The position numbers and the translations under genes were made by a program. The notes beneath the pieces were generated by a model, which ran no database searches, was not told where the DNA came from, and saw nothing but the letters and a program-made list of their open reading frames with translations. Positions 9,601 through 19,037 of a DNA stretch of 34,587 bases are shown one piece after another; positions within the stretch are counted from its first letter, which is position 1, and each line of letters starts with the position of its first letter. The DNA comes from an uncultured Clostridia bacterium (GTDB lineage: Bacteria > Bacillota > Clostridia > TANB77 > CAG-508). The stretch covers positions 1 through 34,587 of the forward strand of contig CANQPF010000009.1 of the NCBI GenBank assembly GCA_947625665.1, in the 5' to 3' direction.

Positions 9601-11325
9601 ATGGATAAGTTTAAAAAAGAAATAGCTGTAAAGATTGCACAAGTGATAAAACTAAGACCAGAAGAAATGGAAAGCTATATCGAAAGACCTAAAGATATTT
9701 CAAATGGAGATTATTCATTCCCTTGCTTTAGACTTGCTAAAGAATTAAAAAAGGCTCCACCAATAATAGCTCAAGAGATTGTTGAAAAATTAAAAGATGA
9801 GAAGATAGAATGTGTAGAAAGAATTGAAATTATTGGTGGATACATAAATTTCTTTGTAAATAAAGAAGAATTAGCTAGAGAAGTTTTGACTAATTTTTAT
9901 AAAAAAGATTTAAATGGAAAAGGATATGGAAGTTCAGATATAGGTAAAGGAAAAAATATAGTTATAGATTATTCAGCACCTAATATTGCAAAACCATTTC
10001 ATATAGGACATTTGCGTTCAACAGTTATAGGAGCAGCTTTATATAATGTATACAATTATTTAGGATATAATACAACAGGAATAAATCATATTGGAGATTA
10101 TGGAACGCAATTTGGTAAATTAATTGAAGGTTATAAATTATGGGGAAATGAATATAAAATAGATGAAGACCCTATAGGAGAATTAATGAAAATTTACATT
10201 AGAATAAATAATCTATGTAAAGAGGATGAAAAAGTATTAAATAATTGTAGAGATAACTTTAAAAAGCTAGAAGATGGAGAAAAATATTGTGTAGAAATAT
10301 GGGAAAAATTTAAAAATGTAAGTCTTAAAGAATTTCAAAAAGTGTATAATTTATTAGGAAGCAAATTTGACTCATGGAATGGAGAGGCTTTTTATGGCGA
10401 TAAAATGCAAGAGGTAATAGATATATTAGAAGAAAAAGGAGAGTTAAAAAGTTCTCAAGGAGCTAAAATAGTAGATTTAGAAGATGAGGGAATAAATACA
10501 CCTTGTATAATAGTGAAGTCAAATGGCTCTACTACTTATGCTACTAGAGATTTGGCTGCAATATTATATCGTATGAGAACTTATGATTTTGATAAAGCTC
10601 TATATGTAACATCTTATGAACAAGTTTTACATTTCAAACAAGTATTTGCTACAGCCAAAAAATTAGGATTGAAAGAAAAGTATATAAAAGGATTACAACA
10701 TGTATCTTTTGGAATGGTTTTATTACCAACAGGTAAGATGTCAACAAGAGAAGGGACTATAGTAAAATTAGAAGATTTATTAAATGAAGCGATAGAAAGA
10801 GCTAAAAAAATAATTACACAAAAAAATCCAAATTTAGAAAATAAAGAAGAAATAGCTAAAAAAGTAGGTGTAGGAGCTGTAATATTTAACGATTTATCAG
10901 CAGGAAGAGTTAAGGATGAAGTTTTTGATTGGGATGTTATTTTAAATTTTCAAGGGGAAACAGGACCTTATGTACAATATACTTATGTACGTACTCAAAG
11001 TGTTATAAATAAATTAGGTAAATTACCGCAAATTACAGATGTAAATTTTGAAAAATTAGAAGATAGATATTCACAAGAAATTTTAAAAATATTATACAAT
11101 TTTGGTGAAATTCTAGAGCAAGTTACAGTTAAAGAAGAACCATCTATTTTATCAAGATATTTAATTGATTTGGCAAAAGCATATAGCAGCTTTTATAATG
11201 AAAATAAAATAATAGGAGAAACAGAAGAAATTCAAAATGCAAGAGCCTATATTACATATACAACAGGCAAAGTTTTAAAAATAGGAGCAGAGTTATTAGG
11301 AATGCAAATGCCAGATAAAATGTAA
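9601..11325 (+). CDS. argS: Arginyl-tRNA synthetase
   Basis: 574 aa; HIGH motif in NIAKPFHIGHLRSTVIG; GKMSTREGTIVKLEDLL; ArgRS C-terminal anticodon-binding domain. RBS agaaagaagggg. Confidence 0.97.
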   Translation: MDKFKKEIAVKIAQVIKLRPEEMESYIERPKDISNGDYSFPCFRLAKELKKAPPIIAQEIVEKLKDEKIECVERIEIIGGYINFFVNKEELAREVLTNFYKKDLNGKGYGSSDIGKGKNIVIDYSAPNIAKPFHIGHLRSTVIGAALYNVYNYLGYNTTGINHIGDYGTQFGKLIEGYKLWGNEYKIDEDPIGELMKIYIRINNLCKEDEKVLNNCRDNFKKLEDGEKYCVEIWEKFKNVSLKEFQKVYNLLGSKFDSWNGEAFYGDKMQEVIDILEEKGELKSSQGAKIVDLEDEGINTPCIIVKSNGSTTYATRDLAAILYRMRTYDFDKALYVTSYEQVLHFKQVFATAKKLGLKEKYIKGLQHVSFGMVLLPTGKMSTREGTIVKLEDLLNEAIERAKKIITQKNPNLENKEEIAKKVGVGAVIFNDLSAGRVKDEVFDWDVILNFQGETGPYVQYTYVRTQSVINKLGKLPQITDVNFEKLEDRYSQEILKILYNFGEILEQVTVKEEPSILSRYLIDLAKAYSSFYNENKIIGETEEIQNARAYITYTTGKVLKIGAELLGMQMPDKM

Positions 11326-11345
11326 AAAAAAGAAAGGTAATATAA

Positions 11346-11846
11346 GTGAGGAAATTAATAGTTAGAATAATAACAATAATAATTGTCGGAATGATTTTTG
11401 GGATGATATTTAGTTTTTCAAGTCAAAATGGAACTCAATCTAAAAGTCTAAGTAGACAAGTTGCAAGAGTATTAATTGAATTGCAACCGAAATATAAAAA
11501 TATAACAGAAAAAGAAAAACAAAAATTGGTAGAATCGTATCAACCATTAGTTAGAAAGGGAGCTCATTTTAGTATATATACAGTATTAGGATTATCGCTT
11601 ACGACTTTTATGTGTACATATAAAGTAAAAGATAAAAAACGTATGTTAATATCATTATGTATAGGAATAATTTATGCTATATCTGATGAAATTCATCAAA
11701 TATTCGTGCCAGAAAGAACAGCATTAGTAATAGATGTATTTATAGACACAGCTGGAGTTATATTAGGAATTTTAATAATAATAGGAATAAAAAATTTAAT
11801 AAAGAACAAAATATTGAAACAAAAATGTAACGAAAATGAAACATAA
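11346..11846 (+). CDS. VanZ-like family membrane protein
   Basis: FSSQNGTQSKSLS...RKGAHFSIYTVLGLSL...AISDEIHQIFVPERTALVIDVFIDTAGVILG is the VanZ family pattern. Confidence 0.88.
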   Translation: MRKLIVRIITIIIVGMIFGMIFSFSSQNGTQSKSLSRQVARVLIELQPKYKNITEKEKQKLVESYQPLVRKGAHFSIYTVLGLSLTTFMCTYKVKDKKRMLISLCIGIIYAISDEIHQIFVPERTALVIDVFIDTAGVILGILIIIGIKNLIKNKILKQKCNENET

Positions 11847-11863
11847 TTGTAAAACCAAAATTG

Positions 11864-11892
11864 TTGTAGCAATGTGGAAAGTATGGTAGAAT
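11864..11892 (+). promoter_or_regulatory. Candidate sigma-A promoter
   Basis: TTGTAG-17 bp-TAGAAT upstream of the cohesin-like gene. Confidence 0.4.
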
Positions 11893-11925
11893 AATAATAT
11901 ATTATGTAGAAAGAAGTGAAAACAG

Positions 11926-12720
11926 ATGAAAAAAATGTTGCCAATACTTATTGTTATGACATTTTTAGTAGTAATTTTTTTAGGAACAATACAGGTTCAG
12001 GCAGAAACAACAAATGATGCAAATGTTGAAATAACTTTAGAGGGACCAACAGATATAACGCAAGGAACTAGAATGCTTTCATTAACATTGAGACTTGGAA
12101 ATGTAGTAGGTGTTGAAGAGGGGAATGTTATGGCTTTTGATACTACGTTAGAGTATAGTTCGGCTTTATTTACTTCTGTTAGTGTAATAGAACAAAATGG
12201 TTGGGATGTAACATATGAAGATTCTACTAAAAAGTTAGTTGGAATAATTGATAAAGGTGTTACTAATACAGATATAGCACAAATAGTATTTACTTTAAAA
12301 GATGAAATAACGCCAGGAGCTGAAGGAACTATTAAGTTAAATAACTTTACGATATCTGATGATGAACATTTAAGTAAAACAATAGAAGAAATAAAAAAAG
12401 ATATAAAAATAGTACAAGATTTAGAAAATCCAAATTTAGATCAACAAAATCAAGCACCAAATGAAACTGAAAATAATAATAGTAGCGAAAATAATAATAT
12501 TAATACTGAAAATGTAGAAAACAATAAACCAATAGAACAAGAAAAACAGACTGAAGTTGTTGCAACAGGAAATTCAAATCCTGCCAAAGGATTAGAAGTA
12601 GAAGAAACAGCAACTTTACCAAAAGCAGGATTACAAAATTTAATAATTATAGCTATAGTTGTAATAAGTTTAATGGGAATAGGTTCATATGTAAGGCAAA
12701 AGAGCATTAAACTTAAATAA
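11926..12720 (+). CDS. Secreted cohesin-like/beta-sandwich surface protein with putative LPKAG sorting signal
   Basis: Signal peptide; VEITLEGPTDITQGTRMLSLTLRLGN...FDTTLEYSSALF...IVFTLKDEITPGAEGTIKLNNFTISD (cohesin-like spacing); N/E-rich linker; LPKAG + hydrophobic helix + RQKSIKLK. Confidence 0.7.
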   Translation: MKKMLPILIVMTFLVVIFLGTIQVQAETTNDANVEITLEGPTDITQGTRMLSLTLRLGNVVGVEEGNVMAFDTTLEYSSALFTSVSVIEQNGWDVTYEDSTKKLVGIIDKGVTNTDIAQIVFTLKDEITPGAEGTIKLNNFTISDDEHLSKTIEEIKKDIKIVQDLENPNLDQQNQAPNETENNNSSENNNINTENVENNKPIEQEKQTEVVATGNSNPAKGLEVEETATLPKAGLQNLIIIAIVVISLMGIGSYVRQKSIKLK

Positions 12721-12755
12721 AATGTTATCAAAGTTAAAAAAATAAATTAAAACTA

Positions 12756-12784
12756 TTGCATAAAAATAAATTAAATGTTATAAT
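12756..12784 (+). promoter_or_regulatory. Sigma-A-type promoter of the surface protein/sortase/cps-regulator operon
   Basis: TTGCAT-17 bp-TATAAT; about 30 bp before the ATG at 12814, RBS aaaggagga. Confidence 0.7.
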
Positions 12785-12813
12785 GCAAGTAGTTTACAAA
12801 AGGAGGAATAAAA

Positions 12814-13365
12814 ATGAAGAGAGTTTTAACAGTAATGTTAGTATTTGTTATGCTAATGACAGTAGCAATGACAGCTGTTAATGCAGCAACATCAAGTACA
12901 TTAGCTGACCAATTATATGCAATTGGAAGTAAATATGGAATGCCAGCTAGTCAAAAAGTTTCAATGGAAAGATATTTAGCTGATCATCCATTAACAGAAG
13001 CTGAATGTAATGAAATTTTAGGACTTGCTAATCAAGCTGATAAAATAATGCAAGAAAACGGAACAACTGATTATAAGAGTTTACCAGCCGATGTAAAAGC
13101 TAAGTTAAAGAGTTTAGCTAACCAAGCAGCAAGTATTGCTGGTGTTACATTAAACTTTACAGCAGATGGAATCAAAGTATTTGATAAAGATGGAAAATTA
13201 TTAGATAATTATTCATCAAACAATGGTACTTCTGGTGGAAACAAGCTTGCTTATACAGGAAATAACACAAATATAGCTTTAGTTGTTTCTTCAATAGCAG
13301 TAATTGCCCTAGCTGCAACAGGTGTAACAGTTGCAACAAAAAAGAGATTAACAGCTAATGGATAA
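12814..13365 (+). CDS. Secreted protein with noncanonical LAYTG sortase sorting signal
   Basis: Signal peptide MKRVLTVMLVFVMLMTVAMTAVNAA; C-terminus LAYTG-NNTNIALVVSSIAVIALAATGVTVA-TKKRLTANG (motif, hydrophobic, charged); overlaps the sortase gene by 8 bp. Confidence 0.82.
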   Translation: MKRVLTVMLVFVMLMTVAMTAVNAATSSTLADQLYAIGSKYGMPASQKVSMERYLADHPLTEAECNEILGLANQADKIMQENGTTDYKSLPADVKAKLKSLANQAASIAGVTLNFTADGIKVFDKDGKLLDNYSSNNGTSGGNKLAYTGNNTNIALVVSSIAVIALAATGVTVATKKRLTANG

Positions 13366-13993
13366 TAAGATTATAAAGACACTGAAAGCAACTATTATAA
13401 ACGTAATAGTTGCTTTCTTTATTACTGGAATTATTATTGGGGCAATAAATCTATTGGCAGGAGACCAAATAGAAGAGAATATTTCTATAATAAATAAAGT
13501 GTCAATTGGAGTTGAAAACAAAGGAGAAAAGGAAGTAGAAGAAATACAACTAGTAGATGACGATACAGGAACAAAATTAAAAAATTATCCTGAATATGGA
13601 ACTAGCTATGCGAATATTGAAATCCCAAAAATAGATGTAAATTTACCTGTGTATTTTGGAGATACTTTAGATGTTTTGAAAAAAGGAGTAGGACATTCTA
13701 GTGGTAGCTATTTCCCAGGAGAAGGTGGATCTATAATTTATATGGGACACAATTCCAAAAATGTATTTAGAAGATTTTCTGAACTTCAAAAAGGAAATGA
13801 AATTATTGTAAAAACATCTTATGGAGAATACAAATATAAAATTTATGATATGCAAATTATAAAAGAAACAGAAGTTGATAAAGTACCTGTTCAACATGAA
13901 AAAGAGATCTTAATGGTATACACATGTTATCCATTTAATAATATAGGATATACAACGCAAAGATATGTAGTATATGCAGAATTAGAAGAATAA
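13358..13993 (+). CDS. Sortase, class D-like
   Basis: N-terminal TM; YANIEIPKIDVNLPVYFGDTLDVLKKGVGHSSGSYFPGEGGSIIYMGHN; catalytic His in MGHN, Cys in VYTCYPF, Arg in TQRYVVYAE. Confidence 0.93.
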   Translation: MDNKIIKTLKATIINVIVAFFITGIIIGAINLLAGDQIEENISIINKVSIGVENKGEKEVEEIQLVDDDTGTKLKNYPEYGTSYANIEIPKIDVNLPVYFGDTLDVLKKGVGHSSGSYFPGEGGSIIYMGHNSKNVFRRFSELQKGNEIIVKTSYGEYKYKIYDMQIIKETEVDKVPVQHEKEILMVYTCYPFNNIGYTTQRYVVYAELEE

Positions 13994-14010
13994 AAGAAGG
14001 AGGGATATAT

Positions 14011-14856
14011 ATGAAAGGTTGTTCTTTAATAATAAGATATTTATTAATTTTTATCTTGATGGTTTCTATCGTAGCATTTGCTTTCATTAATATTTCTTCT
14101 TCTACGATATTAAGCAAAGATTATGTTTTATCAAAATTGCAAGAGACAAACTATTACGAGGGTATTTATAAAGAAATATTGTCTAATTTTGAGAATTATG
14201 TTGGACAATCAGGATTAGATGAAAGTGTAATGTCAGACATATTGACACAAGAAAAGGTTAAAGATGATGTAAATGTTATGATAGATAATATTTATGAAGG
14301 TGCGGATAAAGAAATAGATGTAACAGAAATCAGAGATAGATTAAATGAAAATATAAAAGAAAAAATGGAAGAAGAAGGAGTAAAAGCAGCTGATGATACT
14401 GCAATCGAAACATATATAAATAGAATATGTGATGAGTATACTAAAACGATGACTCATACAGAATATGAACAAAATATTAATAATGTATTTATGAAAATTT
14501 TAAAGTTTAGTCAAATTGGAAGAAAAGCTTTATTAATTACTATGTTAGTATGTATAATATTTATATTTGTTATATGCTATAAACGTTTATTTAAAGGAAT
14601 TTCAAGTATTGGAATTTCACTTTTATCATCTGGAATTTTTTACATATTTATAAATATATATATTAATACTAAAATAAAAATAGATGCAATAACAGTTTTA
14701 AATAGTTCAATTTCAAACACTTTGCGAACTATAATGAATAATATAATGTCTAATGTTGCAAACTATGGTTATATACTATTCGCAATAGGAATTGTATTGA
14801 TTATATTTGGAAATTTAATTGATAGCATAAAGTATAAAAAAGAAGAAGAGGATTAA
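14011..14856 (+). CDS. Membrane protein of unknown function (N-terminal TM, extracellular helical domain, three C-terminal TMs)
   Basis: 281 aa, RBS aaggaggg, 17 bp after the sortase gene; hydrophobicity by eye. Confidence 0.75.
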   Translation: MKGCSLIIRYLLIFILMVSIVAFAFINISSSTILSKDYVLSKLQETNYYEGIYKEILSNFENYVGQSGLDESVMSDILTQEKVKDDVNVMIDNIYEGADKEIDVTEIRDRLNENIKEKMEEEGVKAADDTAIETYINRICDEYTKTMTHTEYEQNINNVFMKILKFSQIGRKALLITMLVCIIFIFVICYKRLFKGISSIGISLLSSGIFYIFINIYINTKIKIDAITVLNSSISNTLRTIMNNIMSNVANYGYILFAIGIVLIIFGNLIDSIKYKKEEED

Positions 14857-14888
14857 ATATTACTTAAGAGAATTAAAAGGAGAAAATA

Positions 14889-15602
14889 ATGGAGGAGTTA
14901 GATTTAAAAGAATTATTTAGTATTTTTTGGAAGAGTAAGGCTCAAATAGCACTAATAATAGCTATATTTATTATGATTGGTGTAATTTATACGACTAGTT
15001 TTGTAACACCTGTATATACAGCATCAACCACACTAGTTTTAGCTAAGGCAGATGAAGGTAATGAAGCGTCTACTTCAGAACAATCATCAGAATCTATAAC
15101 AACAACGGATGTTACCTTAAACTCAAAACTAGTTTCAACATATAGTGAGTTAGTAAAAAGTAAAAATGTATTAAGACAAGTTATATCTAACTTGGGAATT
15201 GACGTTCAGGAAGAAGATTTAAGAAAAAATGTTTCAGTAAGTTCAGTTAAGGATACAGAGCTTATTGAAATTAAAGTTACTAATATTACACCAACTAATT
15301 CGATGAAGATAGCAAATGAAATTGCAAAAGTATTTACAGAGAAGGTAGGAGAAATTTATAATATTAATAATGTGCATGTTGTAGATGTAGCAGAGACACC
15401 AGGAGTTCCATCTAATATAAATCATGCTAAAGATATATTAATATTTGCTGCTATAGGAGTAGTAATTGCAGTATTATATGTTTTAATTGCAAATATGCTA
15501 GATACTACAATAAAATCAGCTGAAGAAATTGAAAAAACATATAATTTACCAGTTTTAGTTTCAATTCCTGTGTATAATGTGGATGTTGAAAAGAAAAGAT
15601 AA
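14889..15602 (+). CDS. Wzz/CpsC-like chain-length determinant / BY-kinase transmembrane modulator
   Basis: Two TMs flanking an extracytoplasmic loop; ELDLKELFSIFWKSKAQIALIIAIFIMIGVIYT...VTPVYTASTTLVLAK; VVDVAETPGVPSNINHAKDILIFAAIG. Confidence 0.92.
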   Translation: MEELDLKELFSIFWKSKAQIALIIAIFIMIGVIYTTSFVTPVYTASTTLVLAKADEGNEASTSEQSSESITTTDVTLNSKLVSTYSELVKSKNVLRQVISNLGIDVQEEDLRKNVSVSSVKDTELIEIKVTNITPTNSMKIANEIAKVFTEKVGEIYNINNVHVVDVAETPGVPSNINHAKDILIFAAIGVVIAVLYVLIANMLDTTIKSAEEIEKTYNLPVLVSIPVYNVDVEKKR

Positions 15603-15646
15603 AAGCTATGTAAGATTAGCGAATATGAAAGGAAAGGTAATAAAAT

Positions 15647-16654
15647 ATGAAAAAAGAATTAATTGCACATAAAGATCCCAAATCTCCTATATCAGAAGTA
15701 TTTAGAACATTAAGAACTAACATTCAATTTATGAATACAAGTAAAAAAATGAAGACTTTATTAGTTACATCTACTTCACCAGGTGAAGGAAAAAGTTGGG
15801 TTTCTTCAAATTTAGCTGTAACTTTTGCACAAGCTGGTAAAAGAGTTATTTTAGTAGATGCTGATATGAGAAAAGGGAGACAATATACTATTTTTGGCGT
15901 TTTACCAAAACCAGGACTTTCTAACTATTTATCTGGAATTAACGAATATGATAATCAGGAAGATCCAAAAGATATAGAAGAATATATTCAAAAAACTGAA
16001 GTTGCAAATCTATGCTTAATGTCAGCAGGAAATATTCCACCAAATCCAGCAGAGCTTTTAATGTCAGCTAGAATGATAAAATTAATTGAAGAATTAAAAG
16101 AATTATCAGATATAATTATAATAGATGGAACACCTTGTGACCTTGTTACAGACTCAGTTATCCTTTCTAGAATTGTAGATTCTACAGTTATAGTGACAGC
16201 ACATGAATCAACTAAAAGAGATGCTATGGAAAGAGTTGTTACAAGTATACAAAGAGGTGGAGGAAAAATCGCAGGTGTTATAATTAATAAAATACCAATT
16301 TCAACTAAAAAATATGAGCAATCATATTATTATGGATCTACTAATGGTAGAAATGCTGGTAGGAAAAAAAATACTGGAAGAGGAACTTATAGTATAAATC
16401 ATCCTACTAACTCTAAATTTTCTAGAGCAAGTAGTTTGAATAATACAAAAAATATAAAAAAAATTGACAATATGGAAGATACAATAGTAAAGATGTATGA
16501 ACAAAGAAATAATCAAGAGTGTGAAAGAAATAAGGAAGATAAACCAAAATTTTCTACTAAAAAAGTTCAAACATCTTATGAAAAATCAAACAATATTTTA
16601 AAAGAAATAAATGATTACATTGATAAAGAAAAGAAAAAATTAGGTGATTTTTAA
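15647..16654 (+). CDS. CpsD/CapB-family bacterial tyrosine kinase
   Basis: KSPISEVFRTLRTNIQFM; Walker A TSTSPGEGKSWVSSNLA; Walker A' VILVDADMRKG; Walker B DIIIIDGTP; C-terminal Tyr cluster YEQSYYYGS. Confidence 0.93.
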   Translation: MKKELIAHKDPKSPISEVFRTLRTNIQFMNTSKKMKTLLVTSTSPGEGKSWVSSNLAVTFAQAGKRVILVDADMRKGRQYTIFGVLPKPGLSNYLSGINEYDNQEDPKDIEEYIQKTEVANLCLMSAGNIPPNPAELLMSARMIKLIEELKELSDIIIIDGTPCDLVTDSVILSRIVDSTVIVTAHESTKRDAMERVVTSIQRGGGKIAGVIINKIPISTKKYEQSYYYGSTNGRNAGRKKNTGRGTYSINHPTNSKFSRASSLNNTKNIKKIDNMEDTIVKMYEQRNNQECERNKEDKPKFSTKKVQTSYEKSNNILKEINDYIDKEKKKLGDF

Positions 16655-16681
16655 TTAGTTTTAATGAAAGGAAATATTGAA

Positions 16682-17465
16682 TATGATTGATTTCCATTCA
16701 CATATATTGCCTAATATTGATGATGGGGCAAGAAATGTAGAAGAAACATTTAAATTACTAGAAGAAGCTGAAGAAGTAGGATTTGAAACTATAATCTCTA
16801 CTTCTCATTATATAGAAGGATATTATGAATCAGAAGTAGCTGAAAGAGCAACATGGGTAAATGCAATAAATGAAAAATTAGAGGAAAAAAATAAAAAAAT
16901 AAGATTACATTTAGGTAATGAGGTTTATTTAAGTAGTCATATAATATCTTTATTGGAAGACGGAAAAATAACAACGATTGATAATACTAACTATATTTTA
17001 TTTGAAATGCCAATGAATACAAAGCCAATGAACTTATATGATGTGGTATATGATATGTTACAAAATAGATTAAGACCAATTTTAGCACATCCAGAAAGAT
17101 ATAGTTTTGTACAGAAAGAACCTGAAATTATAAATGACTTAATTGAAAAAGGAGTTTTAATGCAATGTAACTATGGAAGTGTAATTGGGCAGTACCAAAG
17201 TAAAGCACAAGTAATTGCAACGAAGTTATTACAAAATAATATGGTGCACTTTTTAGGAACTGATGTACATAGGGTTGGAACTGTTTATCCTAAAATACCA
17301 AAAATATTAAGTGAGATAAAAAATATTGTCGGCGGAGAAAAGTTAAACGAATTAACAACTATTAATCCACAGTTGGTTTTAGAAAATAAAAGCATAGATA
17401 TAGACACTCCAAAAAAAATTGAGTTAACTATTAAAGATAAGTTGAAAATGAATTTAAAAAAATAA
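16682..17465 (+). CDS. CpsB/YwqE-like PHP-family tyrosine-protein phosphatase
   Basis: MIDFHSHILPNIDDGARNVEETFKLLEEAEEVGFETIISTSHY..., metal-binding PHP motifs, HPERY, LGTDVHR. The ORF track starts at 16677 (TTGAATATG); ATG 16682-16683 region is preferred. Confidence 0.9.
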
Positions 17466-17493
17466 GAGGCAAGTATGCTTCTTTATTTTTTTG
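17454..17493 (+). terminator. Intrinsic terminator at the end of the sortase/cps operon
   Basis: aaaaaaataagaggc-aagtat-gcttctttattttttt hairpin with T-tract overlapping the cpsB-like stop. Confidence 0.75.
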
Positions 17494-17527
17494 TCTATAA
17501 TATTAAAAATATGTAAGGAGTGATATA

Positions 17528-18976
17528 ATGAAGTCATATTGGCAGATGTCAGCACAAAAAGAAATAAAAGAAAAGAAATTAAAAGTTTTGGAAAAAGATA
17601 TAGAGACAGATGTATGTATAATTGGAGGAGGGTTATCGGGAATATCTACAGCATACTATTTGAAGAAAGCAGACAAAGATATTAAAATTGTCGTTCTAGA
17701 AAAAGATAACGTATGTTCACATACGAGTGGACATACAACAGGTAAAGTAACAAGTCAGCACGGACTATTTTATAATTATCTTATACAATCACAAGGTGAA
17801 GAATATGCTAAAAAATATTTAGAAGCAAATGAAAAAGCTATAGATAATATAGAACTAAATTCAAAAATAGAGAATATAGATTGTGATTTTAAAAGAGAAA
17901 GTTGTTTTGTATTTACTAGAACGGAAACGGATATTGAAAAAATTCAAAAAGAATTTCAATCTGTAAAAAAATTAGGAAAAGAAGTTAATTTAAAAAAGGA
18001 AATAAAACTTCCAATTAGTGACATGAAATGTGCAATTGAATTTAAAAATCAAGCAAAATTCCATCCTATAAAATATGCATTAGGGTTATGTAATAGCATT
18101 ATAAAGGAAGGAGGAGAAATTTTTGAAAATTCAAAAGTTATTGATATTATAAAGGAAAACAATAGTTATATAGTATGTACTGAAAAGAATAAAGTAAAAG
18201 CTAAATATGTTGTAATGGCAACTAGATATCCAATTAAGGTATTTCCTGGATACTATTTTTTGAAGATGTATCAATCATCATCCTATGCTATTGTAGCTGA
18301 TACAAAAACGGAAATAATGGACGGAATGTATATTAGTAGTGATATACCTACAATTTCGTTTAGAACTATACAAGAAGGAAATAAAAAATTACTGTTAGTT
18401 GTTGGTTATGACTATAAAACAGGAAAACAAGAATTGGATGATGGATTTAGATCATTAGAAGAATTAGTGTGTAGCATGTATCCTGATGCAAAAATAATAA
18501 ATAAATGGATTTCAGAAGATTGTATTACATTAGATAAAATTCCATATATAGGAGAATTTTCGAAATTAACACCTAATATGTACGTGATAACAGGATTTAA
18601 TAAATGGGGAATAACTTCTTCGGATATTGCAGCTAATATTGTAACTGATGAAATTTTGAATAAGGAAAAATTAAAGGACAAAAATAATATTTATTCAGAT
18701 TTGTTTAGAGCAACTAGAATTGAACCTATAAAAAATAGAGAAGAAGTTAAAAATATGATAAAAGAAGCTACTGAATCAATTATAGTAAAAAGAATAGAAG
18801 GAGTTGAAAACCCTATATGTACCCATTTAGGTTGTGAACTTTCGTATAATCCTACTGAGGATACATGGGATTGTCCATGTCATGGATCTCGTTTTACAAG
18901 AGACGGAATTTCAATTGAGTCGCCAAGTGTCAAAAATTTAAAAGATAAAAATATAGATGCAGAAGAAGACTATTGA
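17528..18976 (+). CDS. FAD-dependent oxidoreductase (DAO family) with C-terminal Rieske [2Fe-2S] domain, YhfW-like
   Basis: Dinucleotide fold DVCIIGGGLSGISTAYYLKKA; C-terminal CTHLGC...CPCHGSRF Rieske ligands. Confidence 0.93.
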   Translation: MKSYWQMSAQKEIKEKKLKVLEKDIETDVCIIGGGLSGISTAYYLKKADKDIKIVVLEKDNVCSHTSGHTTGKVTSQHGLFYNYLIQSQGEEYAKKYLEANEKAIDNIELNSKIENIDCDFKRESCFVFTRTETDIEKIQKEFQSVKKLGKEVNLKKEIKLPISDMKCAIEFKNQAKFHPIKYALGLCNSIIKEGGEIFENSKVIDIIKENNSYIVCTEKNKVKAKYVVMATRYPIKVFPGYYFLKMYQSSSYAIVADTKTEIMDGMYISSDIPTISFRTIQEGNKKLLLVVGYDYKTGKQELDDGFRSLEELVCSMYPDAKIINKWISEDCITLDKIPYIGEFSKLTPNMYVITGFNKWGITSSDIAANIVTDEILNKEKLKDKNNIYSDLFRATRIEPIKNREEVKNMIKEATESIIVKRIEGVENPICTHLGCELSYNPTEDTWDCPCHGSRFTRDGISIESPSVKNLKDKNIDAEEDY

Positions 18977-19037
18977 TTTTATAGCATTTTTATATTAAAA
19001 TTAGCATAAAATATACTAATAAATTTTGGAGGTATAT

